Source of the DNA: CAYTLW01 sp964438735
GTDB lineage: Bacteria; Myxococcota_A; UBA9042
Assembly (NCBI GenBank): GCA_964438735.1
Contig: CAYTLW010000141.1
Coordinates: 1-18,516, forward strand
Direction of reading: 5' to 3'
DNA length: 18,516 nucleotides
Shown here: piece after piece, positions 1-12,000 of the stretch
How positions within the stretch are numbered: the first letter of the stretch is position 1
Layout: the number at the start of each line of letters is the position of its first letter
Position numbers and translations under genes: made by a program
The notes under the pieces: model-generated
Told to the model about the DNA's origin: nothing
The model's input: only the letters and a program-made list of their open reading frames with translations
Databases searched by the model: none

Positions 1-3000
1 TCTGCATCTACAACGCCGTCAAGGATGGCAGCGGCTGCAACGACGGCAACGCCTGCTCCGACAAGGGCGCCTGCAAGGCCGGCAAGTGCCTGGCCGCCCA
101 GCTGCCCGACGGCGACGCCTGCGATGATGGCGACGGCTGCACCGACAAGGACGCCTGCGTCGGCGGCGGCTGTGCGGGCACGGACTTGAACTGCGACGAC
201 GGCAACGACTGCACGGTCGACAGTTGCGATGGCGCCAAGGGGGCCTGCGTCAATACCGCCGCAAAGGCGGGCGCCAAGTGCGACGACGGCAACCCCTGCA
301 CCACCGACGACGCCTGCACAGAAGGCAAGTGCACCGCGACCCCGATCACCGGCATCAAGTGCGACGACGGCAACGACTGCACCACCGACGAAGCCTGCCA
401 GAAGGGCGTCTGCGTGTTTACAGCTGTGGGCGATGGCAAGGGTTGCGACGATGGCAACTCGTGCACCTCCGGTGACGCGTGCAAGGGCGGCAAGTGCCTG
501 GCCCAGCCCCTCAAGGATGGCGAAAAATGCGATGACGGCGATGGCTGCACCAACAAGGATGCCTGCGCTGCCGCGATCTGTGCCGGCCAGCCGCTGGATT
601 GCGATGATGGTGACGCCTGCACTGCCGACTCCTGCGATGCCGCAGCCAGCAAGTGCGTCAACAAACCCCTGCAGCAAGGCGCCAAGTGCGAAGACGACAA
701 TCCCTGCACCGTGGGCGATGCCTGCAAGGGCGGCAAGTGCATCTTCAAGGACGTCTCCGACGGCAGTAAATGCGACGACTCCAACTCCTGCACCGGCGAC
801 GGCGCCTGCAAATCCGGACAATGCGTCGCGGCCCCGACGGGCAGCGGCAAGGCTTGCGATGACGGTGACCCGTGCACCAAGGGCGACACCTGCGGCGTTG
901 GCAAGTGCCTCGGCGTGGCCAAGGGCTGCGACGATGGCAACCCCTGCACCGCCGACGTATGCAACTCCAAAACGGGCGACTGCAGCTACACCGCGGCAGG
1001 CGACGGCGACAAGTGCGACGACGGCGAGACCTGCACCCTGGGCGAGACCTGCAAGGCCAGCAAGTGCATTCCGGCCAGCACGGCCAAGAACGGCACGCCC
1101 TGCAGCGACGGCGACAAGTGCACGGCAGCCGATAAATGCCAGCTGGGTAAATGCGGCGGCGCGCCCATCAAGGACGGCGACGCCTGCGACGACGGCGACA
1201 AGTGCACCAGCTCCGATGCCTGCGCCAAGGGCGCCTGTTCAGGCAAGAAGGTGGACTGCGATGACGGCAAGATCTGCACCGTGGACGTCTGCGATCCCGA
1301 CCTGGGCAAGTGCACCCACACGCCGGCCGCCGATGGCGTGAAGTGCGATGACGGCAACGTCTGCACCGCCGAGGATGGCTGCAGCAAGGGTCAATGCGTC
1401 GGCAAGAACGAGCCCGACGGCGCCAAGTGCGATGACGGCAGCGTCTGCACCGTCGCCGACGGCTGCAAGACGGGCCTCTGTTCTGGCAAGAAGATTGGCT
1501 GCGCCGACGGCCAGACCTGCACCACCGACAGCTGCGATGCCAAGTCCGGCTGCGTCTTCAAGCCACTGCCCGACGGCGCCATCTGCGACGACGGCAGCGC
1601 CTGCTCTGTGGGCGACAACTGCAAGCAGGGCAAGTGCGCCGCCAACGTGCTACCCGATGGCAGCAAGTGCGATGACGGCAAGCTGTGCACCGCCGGCGAT
1701 GTCTGCAACTTCGGCAAGTGCGCCGGCGCGGCCAGCACGTGCACCGACGGCAACGCCTGCACCAAGGACGCCTGCGATATCAAAAGCGGCAAGTGCACGT
1801 TCACGCCCATCGCCGACGGCGGCAAATGCGACGACGGCAACTCCTGCACCGTGGGCGACGCCTGCACCAAGGGCAAATGCCTGTCCAACAACCTGCCCGA
1901 CGGCGCCCAATGCGACGATGGCAACTCCTGCACCACCGCCGACGCGTGCATCGCCAAGACCTGCGGCGGCAAGGCCAAGAAATGCGACGACGGCAAGTTC
2001 TGCACCGCCGACCTGTGCAATCCGGCCTCGGGCTGCGTCAACCAGCCCCTGGTCGACGGCACGCAGTGCACCGATGGCAACATCTGCACCAAGGGCGACT
2101 CGTGCGACAAGGGCAAGTGCGCCGGCGCCCCGGTGAAGTGCGACGACGGCACGCCATGCACCGCCGATACCTGCGACAGCAACACCGGCAAGTGCGTCTT
2201 CAAGGCCCTGCCCGACGGCGCCAAATGCGACGATGGCAACAAGTGCACCGCCTCGGACACCTGCAACAAGGGCGCCTGCGGCGGCAAGCTCGCGATCTGC
2301 GATGACAAGAACGCCTGCACCCACGACACCTGCGTCAAGGCCACGGGCTGCGTCTTCGCCGCGCTCAAGGATGGCGCTTCCTGCGACGACGGCATCGCCT
2401 GCACCAGCCTGGACCGCTGCAAGGCCGGCAAGTGCAATGGCGTGGCCCTGCAGTGCAGCGATGGCGACGCCTGCACCAAGGACACCTGCGATGCCAAGAC
2501 CGGCGAGTGCGTCTTCGTGCCGGGCGCCCAGGGCAACTGCGACGACAAGCAGCCCTGCACGGTCGATACCTGCGACTCGTCGACGGGCAAGTGCAAGCAC
2601 ATCACCGCCAAGGATGGCACCAGCTGCGGCTGGGGGCAGTCCTGCAAGGCAGGCAAGTGCAGCGCGATCCCCGTCGGCCCCGCCCTGGGCATCGCCGCGG
2701 GTGCCTACCACGCCTGCCAGGTGACATCGAAGCAGACCGTGGCCTGCTGGGGACGCAACAACCAGGGTCAGATCGGCGTCAAGAAGAGCACGTGGGAGAT
2801 GCCCAAGCCCATCAAGGGCCTGACCAATATCGTCGACGTGGGCGCCGGCAATGACCACAGCTGCGCCCTGCATCGCGGCGGCAAGGTCTACTGCTGGGGC
2901 AACAACGACCACGGCCGCCTGGGCAATGGCAGCACCGCGGACGCCACCGCGGCGTCCGAGGTGAAGTTCCTCGGCAACGCCGCTCAGTTGACCGTTGGCA

Positions 3001-6000
3001 ACAACCACGCCTGCGCCCTGAAGAAGGACGGCACGGTGGTCTGCTGGGGCTACAACGGCTACGGCCAGCTTGGCACCGGCGACAAGAAGCAGGCGACGAC
3101 ACCCATCGCCGTGGTCGGCTTGAAGAACGTGGTCGCGGTGCGCGCTGGTGACCAGCACACCTGCGCCTTGCGGGCCGACGGCTACGTGCTCTGCTGGGGC
3201 AGCAACGCCCAGGGGCGTCTGGGCAACAACGTCGTCAGCGCCAGCCTGTTGCCGCGCATCGTCGACGAGCTGAACGCGGCCGTGGGCCTGGGCGCCGGCT
3301 GGTATCACAACTGCGCCATCCGCCCCGGCGGTGAGGTCAAGTGCTGGGGCTACAACTCCCACGGCGAGCTGGGCAATGGCCAGACCAAGCACGCCTGGCA
3401 GCCGCAGGACGCCATCAAGCTCAAGGGCGCCCATCGCGTCGCGGGCGGCCAGTATCACAACTGCGCCATCGTCGGTGACAAGGGCGAAGTCTGGTGCTGG
3501 GGCTACAACGGTCACGGCCAGCTGGGCAACGGCACCACCACCACCGCGACGGTGCCTGTGCAGGTCAAGGATCTGCGCAATGTGGTCGCCGTCGCCGGCG
3601 GCTCCCGCTTCACCTGCGCCCTGCGTCAGGACGGCACGGTCTACTGTTGGGGCTACAACGGCTACGGCGAGTTGGGCGTCAAGGCGGTCAACAAGACCAT
3701 CTCCAAGCCGCAGCCCACCTATGGCGGCAAGCCGCTGCAGGCCGAGGCCCACCCCTGCTCCAAGGACGCGGACTGCCAGATCGACGGCGGCGCCTGCACG
3801 ACCCCGAAGTGCGACGCCAACTCCAGCAAGTGCGTACACCTGGCCTCCGGCAACAAGAAGGCCTGCACCGATGGCCAGGTCTGCACCTGGGGCGATGTCT
3901 GCAGCAACGGCAAGTGCGTCGGCGTACCCGTCGGTTGCGACGACGGCAACCTCTGCACCGAGGACTTCTGCACGGTCGACACCGGCCAGTGCACCATCGC
4001 CCCGCTGCCGGGCAGCGGCACATGTGGCGGCGCCAAGTTGTGCAGCAAGGGCACCTGCTCGGGCGTGGTCCAGGGCTGGGGACGCAAGCTCGCCGCTGGC
4101 GGCCAACACAACTGCGTCATCCTCAGCGACCGCACGGCGGCCTGTTGGGGTCGCAACGAGCACGGTCAGGTGGGCAACGGCAAGATGGCCAGCAGCCTGC
4201 ACCAGCCGACGCCCGCCCCCGTCACCGGCCTCAAGGATGCCTGGTTCATCGCCGCTGGCGACAATCACAGCTGCGCTGTCGATGGCGCCGGCAAGGTCTG
4301 GTGCTGGGGTTACAACAACTACGGCCAGCTGGGCGGTAGCGGCACCACCAATTCGCCGATCCCCGTCGTGGTCAAGAAGCTGCCGAAGACGACCATGGTC
4401 GCCGCCGGCACCGACCACACCTGCGCCCTGACCGTGGACGGCAAGGCCTGGTGTTGGGGCAACAATACCTACGGCGAGTTGGGCCGCGGCAAGACCAGCA
4501 CCAAGGAGTTGATCCCGGCCGAAATCGAGCCGCCGGGCGGTCGACTCCTCTGGATCGACGCCGGCTATCGCTACACCTGCGGTCTGCGGACCGACGGCTA
4601 CGTGGTCTGCTGGGGCTACAACCAGTATGGCCGCCTCGGCAACGCCTGGATGGGCAGCAGCACGGTGCCCGTGGTCGTGCAGGAGCTCACGCGCGCCGCC
4701 AACGTAGCCACCGGTTATGGCTTCGCCTGCACGCTCGGTGGCACGGGTCTGGCGCGCTGCTGGGGTTACAACGGCCACGGTGAGCTGGGCAATGGACTGA
4801 AGAAGAACAGCGCCACCCCGGTTGAAGTGCTCAAGAACCACACGTACGTATCGATCACCGCCGGCCAGTACCACACCTGCGGCCTTCGCGAAGGTGGCAA
4901 GGTCGACTGCTGGGGCTACAACGCCAACGGCCAGCTCGGCACCGGCAATACCACCGCCTCCACGGTGCCCGTCGCAGTGCCCGGATTGGAGCATGTGGTC
5001 GCCATCGACGCGGGCCTGAATCACACCTGCGCCATGTGGCCCGAGGGTTCGGTCTACTGCTGGGGCTATTCGTACTTCGGCCAGGTCGGCAACGGCCTCG
5101 ATTGGGGCTCGTCGCACGCCGAGAAACCTGCGCTCGTCATCAGCTCAAACAAGGCGCCAGGCGGCGGCCAGGTATGCAAGACGCCCGTGGACTGCGCCGA
5201 AGATGGCAACGTCTGCACCGTCGCGGCGTGCAGCAAGGACGGCAAGTGCAGCCACGTCATCGCCGGCAATGGCACCGCTTGCGACGACGGCAGCGACTGC
5301 ACCGTCAACGACATCTGCGCCAACGGAAAATGCGATGGCAGCAAAACCATCTGTGACGACGGCAACCCGTGCACGGTCGATCACTGCGCCACCGGCGGCG
5401 GCGGTTGCGTCTACGCGCCCATGCCCAGCGGTACCCTCTGCGGCGGCGGCAAAGTCTGCAGCAAGGGCATCTGCGGCAACGCGGCCAGCGGCTGGGCGCG
5501 CCAGATCGACGCCGGCCACTATCACACCTGCGCCCTGCTCGATGACGGCCATGTCGCCTGCTGGGGACGCAACGACTTCGGCCAGGTCGGCAACGGCCTC
5601 AAGGGCAGCGGCCTCGAGTCGCCCATCCCCGAGATCGTCAAGGGCGTCGACCATGTATTGCACGTCAGCGGCGGCGAGCTGCACTCCTGCGCCGTCAAGG
5701 AAGGCGGCAGCGTCTGGTGCTGGGGCCGAAACAACTACGGCCAGCTGGGCGACGGCGGCAAAGCCGACGCGGCCACCGCGACCCAGGTGGTCGGTCTGAC
5801 CGGCGCCATTGTCGTCGCCGCCAGCGCTGCCCACACCTGCGCCCTGATGGCCGATCGCAGCGTGCGCTGCTGGGGCTACAACCAGTACGGACGGCTGGGC
5901 AATGGCACCACCAAGGAGTCGCTCAAACCGGTCACCGTGCTGGGCATCGACAACGCCATCGATCTGCGCGCCGGCGACAGCCACACCTGCGCCCTGTCCG

Positions 6001-9000
6001 CCACCGGCTACGCCTGGTGCTGGGGCTACAACCAGTACTGGAAGTTGGGCATCAAGGGCATCAGCTGGACCCATACCGCGGTCTACGTCAACAAGTTGTT
6101 CCAGGCCCGGGCCATCGACATGGGCCACGGTCACGGCTGCGCCATTCGCGCCGACAACCGCATGCGCTGCTGGGGCTACAACGCCCACGGCCAGCTGGGC
6201 ATCGGCCTGACCGTGCACAAGCCGAGCCCGGAGTCGGTGCAGAAGATCGACAAGATCGCCGCCACCGCCTCCGGTCAGTATCACCAATGCGCGCTGCGCC
6301 AGGATGGCACGGCGTGGTGCTGGGGCTACAACGCTTATGGCCAGCTGGGCGACGGCGCCACCAAGAATCAGACGGTGCCGGTGCCGGTCAAGGGCTTCAA
6401 ACATGGCATCGCCCTGACCGCCGGCGCCCGCCACAGTTGCGGCCTCTGGCAGGACGGCTCAGTACGCTGTTGGGGCGACGCCAGCTATGGCGCCATCGGC
6501 AGCGGTCACGTCAGCGGCAACGTCTATCAGCCGACCCTGGTGGCGGGCAGCAACGCGGCGCCCTTCGGTGCCGCAGTCTGCAAAACAGACATCGATTGCG
6601 CCGAAGACGGCGACGTCTGCACGGTGGCCAAGTGCAACGCCAAGACCGGCAAATGCGAGCATCTCGCGGCGCCCGATGGCTATGGCTGCGACGATGGCAA
6701 CGCCTGCACCAACAAGGACGCCTGCAACAAGGGCAGCTGCGTCGGCAAGGCCATCAACTGCGATGACGGCAACCTCTGCACCCTGGACAGCTGTGCCTGG
6801 ACGAGCGGCGCATGCGTCAACGCGCCGGCACCCGGTTCGGCGGTCTGCGGCAGCGGCAAGGTCTGCAGCAAGGGCAGCTGCACTGTGGGCTTCAAGGGCT
6901 GGGCCAAGGCCATCGCTGGCGGCGGCTATCACACCTGCGCGCTGCGCAATGACGGCAAGGTCTCCTGTTGGGGTCGCAACGATTACGGCCAGCTGGGCAA
7001 CGGCATCAAGGGCAGCGGCAAGGTCTCTCCGGCGCCCGTCACCGTGCAGGGCGTCGCCAACGCGGTCGCCATCGCCACCGGCGACGAACACAGTTGCGCC
7101 GTGACCAGCGGCGGCACGGTCTGGTGCTGGGGTCGCAACGTCTACGGCGGCATCGGCGACGGCGGCAAGGCCGATTCGGCCACCGCGGTCAAGACCAAGA
7201 CCCTGCTCGATGCCACGTCGGTCGCCCTGGGCATCCACCATTCCTGCGCCCTGCGCAAGACCGGTGACGTGCTCTGCTGGGGCTACAACAACTACGGCCA
7301 ACTGGGCGACGGCACCACGACGATCCGCCTGGCGCCGACGCCCGTGAAGGGCCTGGCCAAGGCGGTGGCCATCGCCGCCAGCGGCTACAGCACCTGCGCG
7401 CTGCACGCCGACGGTTACGCCTCCTGCTGGGGCTACAACAACTACGGTCAGCTGGGCAGCGGCTTCACGCAGAGTCGCAAGTCGCCCATCCGCGTGCGCC
7501 AGCTCGTCAAGGCGATCGACATCGCCCAGGGCCTCAATCAGGGCTGCGCCGTGCGCGCCGATGGCAGCGCCACCTGCTGGGGCTACAACGGCCACGGCGA
7601 GCTGGGCAACGGGCTGACCAAGAACAGCCCGCTGCCGGTCGACGTGCTCAAGTTGACCAACGTCACCGACGTCGCCGCCGGCCAGTACCACGCATGCGCG
7701 GTCCGGGATGGCGGCGTCTGGTGCTGGGGCTACAACAACTACGGCCAGCTCGGTACGGGCGATGTGAAGACGTCGACGACGCCCCTGCCGACCAAGGAGA
7801 TCGCCAACGTGGCGGCGGTCACCGCCGGTCGCTCCCATACCTGCGCGCTGCGCAAGGATGGTGCCGTCTGGTGTTGGGGATACGCCGGCTACGGTCAGCT
7901 GGGCAATGGCGTCGTTGGTGGCGCCGCCCAGTCGCTGCCGAGCGAGACCTTTTGGTCCAACAAGGCGCCCTTTGGCGACACCACATGCAAGACCGCCATG
8001 GACTGCGTCGAAGATGGCAACCCGTGCACGGTGGCCAGCTGCGATGTCAAGAACGCCGTCTGCAAGCAGGTCGCGGTGCCCAACGGCATCACCTGCGACG
8101 ACGGCAACGCCTGCACGGTGGTGGATGCCTGCAAGACCGGCCAGTGCACCGGCACGGCCAAGAACTGCAACGACGCCAACGCCTGCACCACCGACGCCTG
8201 CGCACCGTCCACGGGCAAATGCGTCTCGTCACCCATCCCGGGCGGCGCCACGTGCGGCAGCGGCATGGCCTGCAACAAGGGCGTCTGCGCCAAGAAGCTG
8301 TCCGGCTGGGCCAGCCAGGTGGGCGCCGGTGCGTACCACACCTGTGCCACGCTGCAGACGGGCGCTGGTGCCTGCTGGGGCTACAACGCCTACGGCCAGC
8401 TGGGCAACGCGTCCAAGGTCAACACCACCCAACCCGTGCCGGTCAAGGGGCTGACCGGTGCCACCCGGATCGAGTCCGGCGAGTGGCATAGCTGCGCCCT
8501 CAAGAGTGACGGCACGGTCACCTGTTGGGGCCGAAACAACTATGGCCAGCTGGGCAACGGCGGCACCGCCGACGCCAACACTCCCTTCCCGGTACCGCAG
8601 CTGAAGTCGGTCAGCGGCATCGCCGCGGGCTATACCCACACCTGCGCGGTGCGGACCACCGGCCAGGTCTTCTGCTGGGGCTACGGCGGCCATGGTCAGC
8701 TGGGCGTCAACAGCAACAAGACCATCCACAAGCCGGTCGAGGTCATCAACCTCAAGGGCGCCATCGCCATCGCCGCCGGTGAACATCACACCTGCGCCCT
8801 GGGCGCGGACGGGTACGTGCATTGTTGGGGCCACGGCGGCAGCGGACGCCTGGGCAACGGCACCAACACCAGCTTCTGGCAACCCACGCTGGTGGCCAAC
8901 CTCAACCAGGGCGTCGGCCTCGGTGTGGGCTGGTGGCACAGCCTGGCCATCCGTTCGAATACAGCCGCCAGCGCCTGGGGCTACAACTCCCATGGCGAGC

Positions 9001-12000
9001 TGGGCAACGGCAACAACAAGGCCAGCAACGTGCCCGTCGACGTGGTCAAGCTGGTCAAGCCGATGACCATTGACGGTGGCTACTACAGCAGCTGCGCAGT
9101 GCAGGCCAATGGCCTGGTCCGTTGCTGGGGCTACAACGGCAACGGCGAGATGGGCGACGGCACCACCACGCAACGGCTGGAAGCCGTGACCGTCAAGAAC
9201 GTGGCCAACGCCACCGGTGTCAGCGTCGGTCGCCACCACGCCTGCGCCGTTCGCCAGGATGGCGTGGTGCTCTGCTGGGGCTACAACAGCCAGGGCCAGC
9301 TCGGCGTGCACCTCAGCGGCGGCTCGCTCAAGGAGGCGCTGCAGGTGGCCGGCTCCAACGCCGCGCCTGGCGGCAGCCCGAAGTGCACCGTGCACAGCGA
9401 CTGCGCCGACGATGGCAACCCATGCACGGTCGCCTCGTGCAACGCCAAGACCGGCGATTGCAGCCACCCGGCCGCGGCGGCCGGTTTCGCCTGCGACGAT
9501 GGCAACGCCTGCACCAGCAGCGATGTCTGCGCCAAGGGCAGCTGCACCGGCAAGGCCAAGACCTGCAACGACGCCAACTCATGTACGGCCGACAGCTGCT
9601 CGCCGCAGACCGGTTACTGCGTGCACGCACCGCTGCCGGGCTCGGGTACCTGCGGATCGGGCAAGATCTGCAACAAGGGCGTCTGCTCGGCCAGCGTCAA
9701 GGGATGGGCCAAAGCCATCAGCGCCGGCGGCAATCACACCTGCGCCGTGCTCAACAGCGGCAAGGGCGCCTGCTGGGGCTACAACGGCTATGGTCAACTG
9801 GGCGACGAGTCCAAGACCAATCGGACGTGGCCGGTCACCGTCAGCGGTGTCAGCAACCTCGCTGACATCGGCGCTGGCCAGAATCACAGTTGCGCGCTGG
9901 ACGCCAAGGGTGGGGTCTGGTGCTGGGGCCGCGGCAACGAGGGTCAGATCGGCAACGGCGGCACCGCCGACGCCACCAAGGCCATCGAGGTCAAGGGCGT
10001 GGTCAAGGCCACCGCCATCGCCGTCGGCGGCTACCACAGCTGCGCCCTGGTCCAGGGCGGCAAGGTCTGGTGCTGGGGCCGCGGCGGCCACGGTCAGCTG
10101 GGCGACGGCAAGACCAAGACCTCAACCAAGGCCGTACTCGTAGAGAAACTCGGCACGGCCATCGCCATCTCGGCCGGCGAAAACCACACCTGCGCCCTTC
10201 AGGCCGATGGCCACTTCAGCTGCTGGGGTCATAGCAACTACGGTCAGCTGGGCACCGGTCACACATCCAACTTCCCGCGGCCCAAGCTGGTTCAGAAGCT
10301 GGGCAGCGGCACCTGGTTGAGCGCCGGCTACAACTTCACCTGTGCCATGACCGTGAGCGGTGGCACCTGGTGCTGGGGCTACAATGGCCACGGCCAGCTG
10401 GGCAATGGCGAGACCAAACATCGCTACGTGCCGGTCAAGGTCGCCGGCAAGACCGACTGGCTGGCCCTGGAATCGGGCCTGTACCACAGCTGCGCCATCA
10501 CCAAGGCGCGCACGCTGAAGTGCTGGGGCTACAACGGTTACGGTGGCCTCGGCAACGGCAACACGGCCAACAAAAGCACGCCGGTGGATGTGCCCGGTCT
10601 GGCCAACATCGCGCGCGTCAGCGCTGGCAGCAACCACACCTGTGCCCTGCGCGGTGAGGGTTCGGTCTACTGCTGGGGCTACAACCATTACGGCCAGTTG
10701 GGCAACCTGCAGACCACTGGCGGCGCCGCCAACGTCAAGATCACCCTGGTGGCGGGCAGCAACGCGGCCCCCGGCGGTGGAATCAAGTGCGTCACGCTCG
10801 CCGACTGTGCCGACGACGGCAACCCGTGCACGGTGGCCAAGTGCGACGCCAAGACCGGCTCCTGCAGTCACGTCGCGGCCGCCAACGGCGCCGCGTGCGA
10901 CGACGGCGACGCCTGCACCTCTTCGGATAAGTGCGCCAATGGCACCTGTGTTGGCGTCGCCAGCAAGTGCAACGACAACAACGTCTGCACCGTGGATCGC
11001 TGCGCCAACCAGTCCGGCGGCTGCACCTTCGCGCCGCTGCCCGATGGCAGCGCATGCGGCGGCGGTAAGGTCTGCGACGAGGGCACATGCACCAACAAGC
11101 AGAGCGGTTGGGCCCGCTCCGTATCCGCTTTCGGCCTGCATACCTGCGCCTTGTTGCAGGACAGCACCGTGTCGTGCTGGGGCTACAACAACTATGGCCA
11201 GCTGGGCAATCAGACCAAGACCCAGTCGACGGTGCCGGTGAAGGTCAAGTCATTGACAGGCGTCAGCCAGATCTCGGCCGGTGAAAGCCATAGCTGCGCC
11301 ATCAAGGGCGGTGCTGTCTGGTGCTGGGGCTACAGCGGCTACGGCAACCTGGGCCAGGGCAATACCTCAGCCAGCAACGTCCCAGTGGCGGTCAAGACCA
11401 TCACCGACGCCAAGCGGCTGGCTGCGGGCGCGCAGCACAACTGTGTCATCCGCGCCGACGGCAGCGTCTGGTGCTGGGGTTGGAACAACTACGGCCAACT
11501 TGGCCTGGGCACCAGCACCAACGCGACCACACCGCAGAAGTCCAAGCTGAGCGAGCCCGCCATCGACATTCAGGCCGGCTACTACCACACCTGCGCGTTG
11601 ACCAAGACGGGCGCCATCTGGTGTTGGGGCATGGGTACACATGGCCGCACCGGGCTCGGTCACAGCACCCACGTCTACCTGCCACAACGGGTCTACAGCG
11701 TGGGCAAGGGCATCGGCCTCGGCCTGACCTGGCACTCCTCGGACGCCATCGTGGGCGGTGGCCAGCTGCGTACCTGGGGCTACAACGGCTATGGCCAGCT
11801 GGGCAATGGCAACAAGACCCAGCAGGTCCTGCCCGTGGCCATCGCTGGCACCACCAAATACATGGCCTTGACCGGTGGTGAGCGGCATACCTGCGCGCTG
11901 AAGTCCGATGGCGCCACCTGGTGCTGGGGCTACAACGGCCACGGCCAACTGGGCCAGGGCGACACCAAGGAACGCCTGAAGCCGACCGAGTTGAAGAACC

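Noticed and set aside
186..188. TTG as start codon of the giant gene
   Set aside because: The same frame and the same CDDG-type cysteine units continue upstream to the window edge, and no signal peptide follows the TTG.
36..2660. CRISPR array or non-coding satellite
   Set aside because: The repeats are at protein level with synonymous and spacing variation, keep one reading frame, and have no identical direct repeats with unique spacers.
1650..5117. Open reading frame of 1155 codons on the minus strand, with other long antisense and shifted frames across 1-13793
   Set aside because: Its product is low-complexity Ala/Val/Gly with no domain. It arises because the GC-rich repeat codons of the giant gene lack stop codons in other frames.
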